This document shows positions 37,160 to 49,279 of a DNA stretch of 64,000 bases, piece after piece. Source of the stretch: Gymnothorax reevesii (lineage: Eukaryota; Chordata; Actinopteri; Anguilliformes; Muraenidae); NCBI GenBank assembly GCA_029721435.1, contig CM056578.1, positions 14,260,313-14,324,312 of the forward strand. Reading direction: 5' to 3'. A program made the position numbers and the translations under genes. Under the pieces are notes generated by a model. That model was not told where the DNA came from and ran no database searches. It worked only from the letters and a program-made list of their open reading frames with translations. Within the stretch, counting starts at the first letter, position 1. The number at the start of each line of letters is the position of its first letter.

Positions 37160-37999
37160 CTCAGAGGCAATGAAAATGCAACACCAGTTTGGATTCAAAT
37201 AATTTTGTGACTCAAATGTATTTTCTTATTTTAACAATTCAAATATGTTGGGTGGGTTGACTTTGATGAATTAAATGTGTTAATGGGCCGATTTGGACAA
37301 TAATAAACAGATGCATTAAACATAACGAGCACAAGTATAAGATGAAAAATCACTACAAAACTGAACGAAACACACATTTAAAAATAAACTCACAAGAACT
37401 GTCATTATCGGGTGTGACCCCCACAAACATCCACACAGGCAGTACAACGTCTCCTCGTGGACCTGACTAAGCGTCTTAGGTTGTCTTGGTGAAGTTGTCA
37501 CCACTCTGCCTGTAGTGCATTCTGGAGTTGCTGCCTGGTTTGAGGTCTGGGTACTCTTGATGAAAGAGCTTGTCCCAGTTGGACGTACTACACCCAAAAC
37601 GTACTGATGCAGGACGTATGACACCCAAAACGGTGAGCCACTTGCCGGGCACTTACTCCCGCCCCTGGCATACCCAGGGCCCTGTTCCGTTGTTCAGTCG
37701 ACAGACGTGGCATTATGATGCTTAAAAATGTATTTTGTGTGGCTTTTATCATGCCTTTATATAGGCAAGACAACCCCTCCTTCATTTCAACCACTGTACT
37801 TGCACAACTCCTAATCCCATATGTTGTACTCAATATGGATTGATGAGAGTCCAGCTCACACTGTCGAGTTACATGATGATCATTCATGTGTAACAAGGTA
37901 CACATTGTGACCCCAATGATCACTTAAGAACTCAAATTAGACTCAGGTCTTGAGCAAAAATAAACCAAAATTTAGTGTTGCATTTTCATTGCCTCTGAG
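37160..37999 (-). mobile_element. Nested Tc1-like element carrying a transposase scrap
   Basis: Inverted ends CTCAGAGGCAATGAAAATGC and GCATTTTCATTGCCTCTGAG are perfect over 20 bases. TA borders lie at 37158-37159 and 38000-38001. On the minus strand, near 37588-37720, the start of a transposase is visible (MPRLSTEQRNRALGM, then VSARQVAHRFGCH, a helix-turn-helix). The catalytic core is absent, so this 840-bp copy is non-autonomous. Confidence 0.8.
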
Positions 38000-38189
38000 T
38001 ATACAAGAAAATCAGCTGAAAGAACATTTAGCAAGTAAGTAAGTTACCTGGTATCAGGTGTGTAACATGATGGGCTATAAAAGACTACATAAAAATGTCT
38101 TAGAGAGGCTGAGTCTCTCAGAAGTAAAGATGGCCAGAGGCTCTCCAACCTGTGAAGGCCTGCATAAAAAAAAATTGTGGAAAACATAA

Positions 38190-38960
38190 AAAACAATGTT
38201 CCTCAATGTCAAATCATCGACAGTGCATAACATCATCAAAAGATTCAGAGAAACTGGAAAAATCTCTGTGCGTAAGGGACAAGGCCAAAGACCTTTACTG
38301 GATGCCTGTGATCTTCGGGCCCTCAGATGCCACTGCATCACTCACCGGCATGATTCTGTCATTGACATTACTAAATGGGCCCAGGAATACTTCGAGAAAC
38401 CACTGTCTGTAAACACAGTTTGCTGTGCCATCCACAGATGCCACATAAAACTCTATCACGCAAAAAGGAAGCCATTGCTGAGCATGATCCAGAAGCACCG
38501 CCGTATTCTGTGGGCCAAGGCTCATTTAAAATGGACTGTAGCAAAGTGGCAAAGTGTCCTGTGGTCAGACAAGTTCAAATGAATGCTGAAAGGTAGATAA
38601 AGAGCAACATATGTTCCCCACCAGACGACATATATTCCCGGGAAGGCCTTGTGTATTTCAGCAGGACACTGCAAAACCACATACTGCAGCTCTGCAGCTA
38701 TTGCAATAGCATGACTTCGTAGTAGAAGGGTCCGAGTCCGTGTGCTGGACTAGCCTGCCTGCAGTCCTGATCTTTCACCGATTGAGAACATTTGGCGCAT
38801 AATTATACGAAAAGTCCATCAAAGGAGACCCAAAACTCTGCAGCAGCTGGAAGCCTGTATTAAACAAGAGTGGGATCAAATTCCAATGGCTAAACTCAAG
38901 AAACTTGTCTCCTCAATGCCTAGATGCCTCCACTCTGTGTTAAAAAGAAGAGGGGATGCT
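38190..38960 (+). pseudogene. Tc1-like transposase of the outer element (broken)
   Basis: An open piece at 38196-38582 starts at the second DNA-binding helix region ([20 protein letters not shown]). It ends at VLWSDKFK, just after the first catalytic aspartate. About 150 bases of the core are then missing. The later parts (VYFSRTLQ..., then a region resembling IENIW...) follow in other frames to about 38960. It is closely similar to the copy at 20.4-21.4 kb. Confidence 0.8.
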
Positions 38961-39183
38961 AAACCATGGTAAACAGGCCCCTGTCCCAAATTTTTTGAGA
39001 CCTGTAGCCACCATCAAATTTGAAATGAGGTCATTTTGTGGATAAAATTGTAAAATTTCAACATTTGCTGTGTTATATCTGTTCTATTGGGAATAAAATA
39101 CTGACTGGTGTGATTTCAAAGACATTGCATTTTGGTTTTATTCACAATTTACACTTTGTCCCAACTATTTCGGATTGTGTGTA

Positions 39184-41535
39184 TAAGTTTTATTCTTTAT
39201 TTATTTATTAATTTAACTATATATATAACAATATTTTATGCAGCTGACGCTGACAAAGGAGAACCAGTTTTTTTATGCAAGGTTTTGTAATAATTGTCAT
39301 TGAAAAACAAACAAAAATACAAAAAAAAAAAAAAACTGGGCGCTTAATAACAGAAAATATTCTCACTTCATCAGAAATCTTTGCTCACATTTTGCTCAAG
39401 TCCACTGAGTGCATTACACATGCAGCAGTTCCTGCAATATCAAGACATGCTCTACGCTGTACTAACAGTATTAATCATCATATGAAAAAAAACCCTCAAC
39501 TATTTGATTGGTATATACAAATTCAAAAATGAAATCTATAGTCTTATCCTTAGCAGAAAAAAAAACAGTTATCGATGAAACTCTCAGGCAATTAAATTTT
39601 TGCAGAAGGGCATTTATTATCTCAATAATTTAGACATGAGTGGGAGTTAAAAGTACCTTTTCCCAAAGAGTAACAGTTCTGCGCTTGAATCGATCCCTGG
39701 GGTGAGAACGTGGATGAGAACTGAGAGTCTGAGAGTGCCTGAACTATGGATGAAATAAAGTGCTGCATTTGCATCCCCTCATGTCAATATGGCAGAACTT
39801 GCTTTGCTATCATTTCCTGTGTAAGGAAAAAATGGCATAATTCCAATATCTCTGGGGAAAAAAGATCTTTATTTCCAAGGATAGGAAAAACCAACTGAAA
39901 TGTGTGCAGTGAAGTTTGACAGAACACCACCCCCCCCCCAAAAAAAACAAGGTCATTAAGTTAAGCCTTTTTGAATAAAATAGTTGTCACACTCCAAATT
40001 GAAATACCATTAAATACATAATAAGGACTGCACTATTCTAAATGTAATGATTTATAATGTAGTTGTGAATATTTTCAATGCAAATTACCAACCATTTTGT
40101 ACTCTGTGGATGTCTGTGTGATAGGCGAGATGAAGTCATCAGTGTTGGAAGCTTGAGTGGATTAGAAGACAAACTAGAACCTTACATCAACAAGACTATC
40201 ACAGACTGGAATTCATCAGTTTCCTGATGATGACAACTTTATGATCCCCTCACTACAGCAGTAGTTCCCATATTGTCTCTTAGGGACTCCCTTGCGAGAG
40301 ACAAGTATTTAATGTGTCCTACCTCAACCATTTGTGGTATCACTACTCTTGATTGGGTGCATCAGGTGTGAGAAACAAAAAATTGAGCACCTGCTTCTGT
40401 CTGGGGATTCCAGAGTACAGGTTTAAGAGTAGATCTGGAACAAGTTATCAATTTCTACAATCCTTCCTCCTCTCTGAGGAGGCCACGCCCCCTGCACCAC
40501 GCTTTCTGGCCACACCCCTACTCATTCCTCATCAAGCCACCATGCATGAAATAAAGCAAATATTCAATATAGCCTTCAGTTGAGGAAGAGATTGGCTTGC
40601 TTTCCTCTCATTTCATGACAAAGGGAGTCGAAAGCAAAGAATCCAATTGTTTTGGATGTGATGGGGCTTTTCCAACCCATTTTGATCCTAAGTGCATAAC
40701 CAATCATGGGAGAAACAAGTTCAATCTTCAAACCATATGGTTAAGCATCTTTGAGCCAATAAACATGAAAGCACACTATTAATCTTTGTATCGGTAAATG
40801 TTCCTCTTTGTCTCCAAAATCTTTGACTACGTCTTTAAATAATAATTAAAAAATCGAGGGTGAATTAAACTCTCACATAGACCTGTATATTCCAGTAAAG
40901 ATTACTACGGCTCCAAAGACTCGTGATAGTTATAACCTCCAGAGACCCCAGCAGAAGGCATGACTTCCTGGTCTAAATCTCAAGGACAGTGTGTTCCACT
41001 ATGCAGTAACCAGCTCCACAAAGGGTATTTAATAAACAGACAACAACGCCTTTGAAAATATCCATGGAGCAATTTGCTGCCATCATTTTTTATGCTTCTC
41101 TTACTCCAAAATAAATACAATAGTTTTTATTTCACCTGGCCTTGGGGGAATAGACAACAATTCTGTTGTACCTCAATACCCTTACCTCATAGATACCCTC
41201 AAAACACACAATTGCCAGCAGGATATTATAAATGCAATGGGAATGATTCTGTAATAAACAATTCAGTCTCATCTTAGGCAAAGAATACCCTATTCTCTCC
41301 CATGCTAAGAAGCTTGCATTCTTTCTTCCTCAGAATGCATTTCTATTTAAATTCACCTTAAAGGAACACCTTGATCCCTGGATGATTTAATGTGTTGGTT
41401 GGATACTGTTGATCCGCCAGCCAAACGCCTGGCTGAGGCTTTCTGGACCTTATAAAAGTGTCCCTCGTCAATGGGAAAAAAATAAAATAAAACTGGAGGC
41501 GTTTTCTTTGAAGACGCTCTATTGCTGACCAGTTA
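39184..41535. other. Stretch without recognised gene
   Basis: AT-rich, with an A-run at about 39321-39335 and a C-run at 39930-39939. No exon or element end is convincing. Confidence 0.4.
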
Positions 41536-41537
41536 TA

Positions 41538-41717
41538 CACTGTAAAAAAAAAAAAAAGTTAGTCTCCAGGCTGCCTTAAAATTCAAGTTAACTGAATTTA
41601 AGATTAGATGTTGAATATCACCTCTACTTGTCATCTCAAGTTCAATGAGCTTAAAATTTTAAGGCAGCCTAAAAACTAACTTTTTTCAGTTGAGACAACT
41701 TTAGTTTTTTTACAGTG
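41538..41717. mobile_element. Short palindromic MITE (CACTGTAAAAA ends)
   Basis: The 180-bp unit begins CACTGTAAAAAAA and ends TTTTTTTACAGTG. It is flanked by TA (41536-41537 and 41718-41719). Internal arms share AGGCTGCCTTAAAATT and its complement. Such TA-targeting palindromes are frequent in fish genomes. Confidence 0.72.
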
Positions 41718-41895
41718 TAGATACTTTGGCAACCATTTTTGCTTTGCTAATCTATGAATAGACACCCAAACTGGCATCTGGTGCACTGGCAAGTGGTTGG
41801 TGTTGCCTGCAGTTACCCACCTTTGAAAGGGGCGGTCAGAGTCAAAACAAGATATTTATTACTTTTGTAGCCACATAGACTTAATTGGCATCAAC

Positions 41896-42236
41896 TGTGA
41901 TGGTTTAGTCCCGCGGGCTAAAGACAACAACCCGGCGGGCACAGGGACCATGTACCCAAGGAAGGAGGAACCCAAGAGCACAGGCTGAGTAAAATATAAA
42001 GATTTAATTTTAAAAATCAACAAACATATGCCCAGGGTGGCAGCGGCAAAAGGGCTCCATAAACACACGGCCAACATACAGACAAAGCCTACAGAATCCC
42101 ACTGCACTGAATAACTGCCAGTGCAGCTCTTAAATACTCTTGCAAAGCACCTCCACCTCAACGAGCAGCAGCTGTGGCTCGTTGAGGTGGAGGAGCAACC
42201 AGGAGAGGGGAGGGCCTGCAGGGCCAGACCATGACA
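41896..42236 (-). mobile_element. Solo LTR, family B, copy 2
   Basis: The 341-bp unit TGTGATGGTTTAG...CCAGACCATGACA is flanked by TCAAC and CCAAC (4 of 5 match). Minus-strand signals are TATTTAAG (42129-42136 on plus) and ATTAAA (42003-42008). A 16-bp inverted repeat CCTCCACCTCAACGAG / CTCGTTGAGGTGGAGG (42150-42165, 42178-42193) lies just upstream of the TATA-like box in that orientation. Copy 1 at 30.7 kb keeps the same arrangement. Confidence 0.68.
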
Positions 42237-42371
42237 CCAACATGGAAAATGTAGTATGCAACACATCTAACTACAAACAACAAAACAATGTTTCTGTTCC
42301 ATTTTGTATTCTTGCCTGAATAAATGTTTTTATGCTTACGTAGATAAATGACAAATGATAGCATCTAGTTA

Positions 42372-42550
42372 GTTCCTGGTCACGGACATGGGGAACTGGA
42401 GCTTATCCCAGCACACAGTGAGGCAGGAATACACCATTAAAAGTTTGCCAGTCCTTCACAAGGATCGCACAAACCATTCACTCAAACGCTTATCTAGTCT
42501 CCATTTACCCTGTCATGCATTTCTTTAGCCTGTAGGAGGAGTGCTGAGAC
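42372..42550 (+). repeat. Decayed fish interspersed repeat, second copy
   Basis: Phrases ggagcttatcccagca, gaggcaggaatacacc, gccagtccttcaca and ggatcgcaca follow the order of the repeat near 10.45 kb. Non-coding. Confidence 0.5.
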
Positions 42551-42564
42551 AAAAGCCCTTGGGG

Positions 42565-43170
42565 TCTATTCTCCCATGCGCGTAGTCGAAAAAAGTGCGT
42601 AGCTACGCGCTTTTCAGCTTACGCGTATTCTCCCCTTGACTTAAGTCTGTGTATTACGCGCCCTGAAGGCAGTTACGCGCTTGGGGCGGAGCAAGGCCAA
42701 AAACGGAGTGTTTCCGGGTGTTTCTCAGGCAAATAACACTTACGCGTACTCTCCCCCTGGCTTACGGGCTTTTTCTGTTAAGCGCTTTTGAGGGCTGTAT
42801 TAAGGTCAAGCGCCAACATAAGGTGAAGTGGAATATTGCGTTTGATGTTGGTTATAGGCCGAATTTTAACATTAATTTTATTTTATTTAACATGGCGAAG
42901 GTTGAGACATTCAATATTCAATTGTTCATCCTTATTTACATTTCTCATAACCATAATAAATTATCAAACGAAATATATTACGCAACAGCCTCTTCCCTAA
43001 TTAGTTCAATTACACATGTAATACAAACATTACAAACATACCGGTGGTCATCAAGGTCACAACGGTCCTGGCATCTGGGTCGTTCCAGAGAGTGGCTGGT
43101 GATGTCATGCACATATCTCATGCGTCTGTGTCAAGGTGTCTGACAGAGTTCGTTGAGGCTCCAAGTTCTT
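42565..43170 (+). pseudogene. PIF/Harbinger transposase fragment
   Basis: In the + frame near 43044-43160 the translation reads TTVLASGSFQRVAGDVMHIS and then HASVSRCLTEFVEA. It resembles the helix-turn-helix segment of Harbinger/HARBI1-type transposases (ATGSFQ..GD..gISQ.tVSR). The catalytic DDE segment is not seen and the frame decays after 43170. Upstream, 42570-42790 is CpG-rich with repeated TACGCG units and a TATTCTCC phrase used twice, possibly the element's own end. Confidence 0.5.
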
Positions 43171-43329
43171 CACCATGCACTTCCACTGCAGAAAGAGTGG
43201 GTGCCACTTTCTCCTCTAGTGCAGTGAAATGCACAGGGGATGATGGTTGCCCTCAACCTGCTGCGTGTACACTTCTCTGGTGTGCAGTGAGCCTGGCTTT
43301 TACAGCGCCCTGCAGATCTCTCCATTTAG

Positions 43330-44010
43330 GCTAGGCAGTGTCTATTTTGCCGTTTGACAGTTCCCGTTTTTCTCTGCTATTTTGCCGTCACGTCCGCTTG
43401 ACATGCGCAGTTGTCACAGATGTGGACTTAAAGTTTGTTGGCCTATACACGGCGTCGGCAATTTACGATAAAAGGGCTATTATACCGTCTGCCCAGACGG
43501 CAATTCATGCTGGAAGGTTATTTTGCCGTCTGCTCTGACGCATACCTCTCCACAAGGCTATACTTTTACTACAGCCGCGGACGACACTACAACTGCTCGC
43601 CATGTTATTCGACCGTTGGATCGGGTTATGTTAACCAGAAGCATTTTTAATTTGCAGAGCACGCAAACAAACATGCAGTAGCTGATAAGGGGTCATCACT
43701 TAGTTTTAATGTAATCTGTCGCGCAAAAAATTTGTCTCGCGTCTGGTGTGAAAGCGGCTTGTGTATTCGCGTCTTTGCATTGACTCTGAATGTAGGCTAA
43801 TCTGTCCTCCGAAAAATTCGTTTCGTGTCTGATGTGAAAGCAGCTTTATGGACAGTAGGGCCTAAGCGACAGTTAGGGAGAGCTATTACCCATTTAATCT
43901 CCGCCTTTTTCGGCTTTATTAGACACAACAATTTCTAAAGGGGGATGAAATTATATCAAGGTAGTGCAGAGAAATAATTTGTAAACCGGTAAGTCCACAT
44001 CTGTGAAATC
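43330..44010. repeat. CpG-rich region with iterated TTTTGCCGTC and MITE-like ends
   Basis: The string TATTTTGCCGT occurs at about 43347, 43378 and 43520, with a variant TATTATACCGTCTG at 43479. The sequences TCACAGATGTGGACTTA (near 43417) and TAAGTCCACATCTGTGA (near 43991) are exact inverted repeats about 600 bp apart. They suggest the ends of a non-autonomous DNA element. Confidence 0.4.
43711..43846. mobile_element. Two partial copies of the CpG-rich MITE
   Basis: Two tandem right halves end GTGTGAAAGCGGCTT (43759-43760) and GATGTGAAAGCAGCTT (about 43846). Each is preceded by TCTGTC..C.C..AAAAAT and GCGTCTTTGCATTGAC-like text shared with the copies at 5.4 and 6.8 kb. Confidence 0.55.
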
Positions 44011-45161
44011 TGGTTTTCAGCTTTGGCTCGACGTCGTCATCATTGTCTTCATGATCTATTAACAAATGCGACTGCCCAATATGTTCCTGATAATCTAAAA
44101 AGTTGTGATATTCTCACAAGGGAGGAGAACAATGTTCTAATTGAGGATATCTGTATTCACTAACTCGTGTCTTTGTAATTTTTTTTTTTACCATTGATAA
44201 TATTGTGTATTTTAATGTGTGAATAAAGATATTATTAAATAGGCTACTCTAGATTGAGCCCTACCCTGGCCAATACCAAAGCACTATCCATTTGTTAATC
44301 AATTTTAGCCGACATGGGAAGAATCATTATCAGTAAATGGGATAATTGATTATAATAAAGTATTAGGCATAAGTTCAAGTGAATGTGTCGCTCAAATCAA
44401 ATAGGATATGACTCCGTCATTGCTGAGGCGGTTTCGGGGCAGGGAGATGACCGCGTGCGGGGTAAGTATCCTTGTTAAAGCGTTTCCATGTCGTTTAGTT
44501 GCAAACCTGACATCGGAGTAGTTTGAGATTTCAAGTGCGCAATTTCTAAATGAGATCATATAAACTGTCTTTGTCTTTTTTTGTGTGACTAGAATGTTCC
44601 CTTTGTCTTCTTCCCTGTCTTCCACGGATCAAACAGGCTGGTGTAGGAGGGGCACATTTTCAGTGATCTGATTGCGCTGGTTGAGAAGCGCTAAATTCTT
44701 TATTTATTATTTCATTATCGCAGCAATTTGTTTGTTTGCATAGCTTTAATGCCATGGTGGCTAGAGTAAGAAATAACAAGTGTTTGCCACTAACATGGCA
44801 ATATCCCCCGCCGCTTCAATTTTATGTGTCGGTACGGACGTGCGGAGCCCAATGCTATATCTAAAAAAAGAGATGTCTGAATTACTTCTTGTAATTGGTA
44901 CAGACATACATAGGCCTACTATTACAGCGGCATATAAAACCTTGTATCTTCAAAATGACAAACTTCACAGGAAAATAAAAAATAAATATAAAATTAAATA
45001 ATAATAATAAAATAATATAAATGGATAAATATAGTTTAAAATAAAAAATGTTTAATTTTGCATGTAAGAATAGTGGACATACGAGTTTTCGTTTCTTATC
45101 AGTTTGGAGATACGAGGTTTTATCAGCAGGCCGACGATATTCAAATTTAAAGTCTGGTTTG
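44011..45161. other. Stretch without recognised gene
   Basis: AT-rich; a very A/T-dense run occurs at 44975-45050. Nothing coding is supported. Confidence 0.4.
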
Positions 45162-45359
45162 CGTTTTCCATGGACCACAAATGCATTTTCATGGTTAATC
45201 AGAAAATCCTTTTTCCATGTTTTCCTGATAGCCATAATCAATTAGCTTCGCGCAGAGGCAGACTCTGAACCAAGCTCATTGATTATGGCTATCAGGAAAA
45301 CATGGAAAAAGGATTTTCTGATTAACCATGAAAATGTTATTTGTGGTCCATGGAAAACG
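45162..45359. repeat. Near-perfect palindrome with ~81-bp arms
   Basis: Left arm 45162-45242 and right arm 45278-45359 are reverse complements with only a few mismatches (ATGCATTTTC against GAAAATGTTAT). They surround a 35-base GC-richer spacer. The outer ends read CGTTTTCCATGGACCACAAA and its complement. The open frames across it are by-products of the symmetry. Confidence 0.82.
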
Positions 45360-48300
45360 TGCCTTTAAACCGGATAATCAGATTTAATAATCCATTCTGG
45401 TCATAAAATATCAAAAATCAGTGTCATAAAGTGTTAGCCATTGAGATGATGCTAAAAATGCATCAAATAAGCTTTTTTTTTTTTTTTCCTGAGTTCTCGG
45501 CTAAGGCCAGCTTTAGATATTTGATCTGCCAAAACACCTGCATTTGCAAAATGAAACTCTGCCCGTAGCAGAGTCAATTAAAAAAAGCGATTCATTCTCA
45601 TGACTCATCTCATTGGCAAAATTGTGTATCTGTTTTTGCCTTTGTAATTATTATTATTATTATTATTATTTGCCTAGTGCAATTTATATGGATGAAGTTC
45701 TTCAAAAGAACCCTCTGACTCATTTTCTGTCATGATAAGTGGGCCTAGCTCAGGCAAAGTTACCACATGAGAGCAGCCTTACTATGTTCTCTGGTAAAGC
45801 TAGGAAACTTATAAAAATATCTGCTGATTACATTTATGACTGGAATTATAAATTATGGCTTCAATATGAGATTCATTCACTCACACTGCATTCCCCAGAG
45901 TTAGTATTCTCTGTAGTGTGATGATAGAAACCTACAGAACGGTTCTTGAGACATGAAATAGTTTTACAAAATCCCAAAGTTTGATGCTGCTCACATAAAC
46001 CACATCAGATCATACTCTCATACTCTCTCTCTCTCTTTTAATATCGCCGTCTCTCACTTTTCATGCCTCCATCTTTCCCTCTACTCTATCTATCTGTCTC
46101 TCTCCTTTTTATCATCTTGTTGTTTGGCCTTCTTATCTTGACTGCTGTCCTCTCTGAGGTTCTGTAATTCCTGTTTCTGAAAAATATTCCAAATAAAATG
46201 ACTTTTTCATCCTCTTGTGTCACTCAGTCTCTGGATTCGTCTGTCCCATGCACACATGCTCAAATACTCCAGCACACAACATAGAGCACATCTCTCTTAC
46301 ATACATGCATACACGAACACGCACACACGCACGCACACGTGCACGCACGCACAACAGGACGATACAGTATTAAACATGGGGTACAAATAAGGCATTCCGT
46401 CTCCACACAGTACAACACTAGGCTCTAACCCAGGACCCCGAGGTTGCAGCAGCTCAAGGGAGTCCTGAACCTGCAGGGTACCTGGCCTCATCCAGCACTC
46501 AGGCCGTTCATCTGCTTATCGACAGGACATCAGCAGAGCACAACAAATATGACCACGTCTGTTTGAACCTTCCCTTCATCCGATAAAGACCGCTCATCCG
46601 AAGTTTCTTGAGTACTTTTCATTTGTGCTCAGATATTTAACCTGTTCAATTCTGATATTCCATGTTTGTCAAATGCAGCTGCTTTATTTTATATTCTAGT
46701 GGAGATGCCAAAGTTTCCAAACATCCTGAGTTTTAGAGAAATGTGTATAAATGTACAAGATCTAGATTTTTTCCATTTGATGTAATGCTGCAGCCATATA
46801 TGGCATCCTGGGTTTGAATTTTCCTCTCAGCATAAGTATGGAGTAGCTTCAGTGAAATGCTATAACCTGCACATGCAGGACGTGTATGTAACATTGTCCT
46901 TCAATGAGGAAAAAATGCTTAGTCTAACTTTGAACCTACTTCAGGAGAAATTCAAGTGAAAATCAAATTTAGGGGGTAAGCCAAGTAAATTCAACTCTGC
47001 TACGTCGCACAATGGCAGAGAAGTGTCTGATCGCAGGTTAAGGGCTTTGAACCTGCAATCCATCATTTTAAAACACTGGTTCAGTGGAAACGTCATCGCA
47101 CTGCTGCCATTAAAAACGTAATTATGATAATAACAAGAGAAGAACAGTCGTAAGCTGGTTTCTGGTGAACAAAATAACTGCCCCACATGTCACTGAGTTT
47201 CTCGAAAATGAAACAGTGTTTTTGTGAGTGAGAAGTTTTTGGTGCAGATAACATGTTTATATATCTATTAATTGCAGTATTGAATGAGAACTGTAGTGTT
47301 TTTACAGCCCGTAGCATAGAGAAGTTGCCTTAGTTTGCTGTCAGTCCTCCAGTTTGTTTGTCTGGCTGCCTTCTTGTTATCCTATCCACCTATCTGTTGA
47401 CCATATTGTAATTGTAACTTCTCCAACTCATAGAAAAGTTCCAATATTTATAACATACTATAGCGTGCCCTTTCGCAATGCATTGTTAGATTCCAGTTAT
47501 TCTAGAAAAAAAGCTGTTTGCTTCTCTTTAAGCCAGATTGAAAATCACACAATCAAGAAAATGGGAGCATTTGAAATACTCAAGTGTTAATTCAACCCAC
47601 TGGGTTGGTTAATTATATCTGGGCACAGCCTCATGCTTGCAACCAAGCTGGCTTTAGAAAGATACGTGGGTAAAATAAGAAAATATCAGGGCCTTACCAG
47701 TCCTGACAGGGCTATTACAGTTCGGTCAAGACAACAACCCCACTCTCACATCAGAATAGAAACAGACGGGTAATTTGAGCCACTTCCACATGTCGTGAGA
47801 TTTCTTTTCAGTTCAGACTACCATAATATCTCAAAACAAGTGGGCTGAAAGCATTTGTATACTAAGCTCCATAAACAAGTTTACCTTGTTGACTGCCTTT
47901 GACTACAACTAAACGATGCAGGCTGCTTCCTGGCACTACTTTGTCCGTACTCAGTATGAATGAAAGGACCGATGCCCTCTTTCACAAAGCAGGATCACCC
48001 CACTTAACAAAACCCCAATTGAAATCTGAAATATAGACTGAAGTTAAGCAGTTGGTCTGGAATTTAAATGGAAATTGACCAAACCTGAGCTTTATCCAAG
48101 AGCTGCACTGATCTTATTGAGACTACGCGGGGCTTGAATCGAGGCTTGACATATGCTTCGAAAAGGGCACAGCAAAAAAGCCATTGGTTGATTTTACCAG
48201 TGAAGGGCATCACAGCAAATATGACAGCAAAAATTAACATCAGCAGAAGGCATGATGGAATTTTGCATTCTCGAAGTAATACATCTCTTCAGAACTAGAG

Positions 48301-48567
48301 GAGCCTACTAAAGTGCCTAATTTTAGTAGGCTACTTTAGTGCCCACTAAAATTCATTTCATTATGAAAACACTAAAAATACAGCTATCAAACAAGAAATT
48401 AGTCGCAATGCTTAAGCCCTGCCCTCCCCCCTCCAATTGTAATATCCCTCCATGGGTGTCATTTGATATTCAACATCAATGTCCAAAATGTTCATCATAA
48501 GATGTTAATTGTTAAAATCATCATCCTCTATGTGTACTTGGCATATGTGAATAATAATGTATTACGA
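45360..48567. other. Stretch without recognised gene; microsatellites
   Basis: Holds an ATT array (about 45647-45670), a CT-rich run (46023-46110) and a CACG-type array (46310-46352). Near 47975-48010 a phrase ctttcacaaagcaggatcac resembles a common fish repeat. No exon is recognisable. Confidence 0.45.
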
Positions 48568-48931
48568 TGTTACGACTCCCTGTGCCCCTACAGTCTTGCT
48601 AGTGGCCACACCTATGCTGTAGGTAGCAGCGGGATCATTGATTGTTAATTATCCACACCTAGCGCTGGTGTGAGTGGAAAGGAACGGCCAGATCTCAGTC
48701 TAACAGCTTGCTTGCAGCTTGCATGCTACTCCGCTCGCTCCCTTCTCACTTCTATACGCACATATTTAGTTCCTGCTCTTCATACATTACCAGCATGCAT
48801 CCATTCATTCCCCAAGATACAGTCTACTTTTTGTCTTGAAATATCTTCAATAAATATTTCTTTATTGAGCGGTTATTTTGTTGTCTGCGGTCCTTCTTTT
48901 TTTATGTTGCAGTGGCGAGGCGCCCATAACA
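48568..48931 (+). mobile_element. 5' LTR of a gypsy-like retrotransposon
   Basis: The unit TGTTACGACTCC...CGCCCATAACA starts TG and ends CA with short inverted ends (TGTTA/TAACA). It carries AATAAA at 48849-48854 about 80 bases before its end. Eight bases downstream, TGGGGCTCTTC (from 48940) looks like a primer-binding site, which supports a 5' LTR with leader. The internal region continues into pol-derived sequence after a large deletion. Confidence 0.6.
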
Positions 48932-49279
48932 TCAAAACTGGGGCTCTTCTGGTGAGTGGAATTTGTTGAGTGGCAGGATTTCAAGTTTGGTGAGTGCAAA
49001 TCAGTTGAGTGTAGCTTTGAGAAATGAGCAAACTCCTTTAGGTAGAGTGCTCCAGATAAGTTGGTTGCAACCTTCCTTCGGAGGAATATTTATTTATTTA
49101 TTTTTTCTTGTATTTTTGTTTGCTATTCTGCGGCTATCCCCGATGGGGGTACACTTCGGGGTTTGGTGGTTGACTGCATCTCCGGTCCTTAGCCCACCCG
49201 CAGGTTCAGCCTTTTAAAGCCCCCCTGAGCGTAGTAACTGTGAAGACTAGCAAGGCGAAGTTAGTTGTATTCGGGTAAG

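Larger units (their letters stand above)
36913..39181 (+). mobile_element. Tc1-like transposon, same family as 20.1 kb, with a second element inserted
   Basis: The left terminal repeat CAACCCCAATTCCAAAATAG begins after TA (36911-36912), and a TGACTTTCAGATCA block follows. The right end reads ACTTTGTCCCAACTATTTCGG and then degenerates near 39181. The host element resumes after 37999 without loss at the junction. Without the insertion it is about 1.43 kb, shorter than the 1.57-kb copy, because part of the catalytic core is missing. Confidence 0.8.

Noticed and set aside
44882..45241. 119-codon minus-strand open frame
   Set aside because: Half of it is one arm of the palindrome at 45162-45359 and the rest is AT-rich; no domain is visible.
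48670..49217. Open frames of 84-99 codons
   Set aside because: They lie in the LTR and leader of the gypsy remnant, not in a gene.
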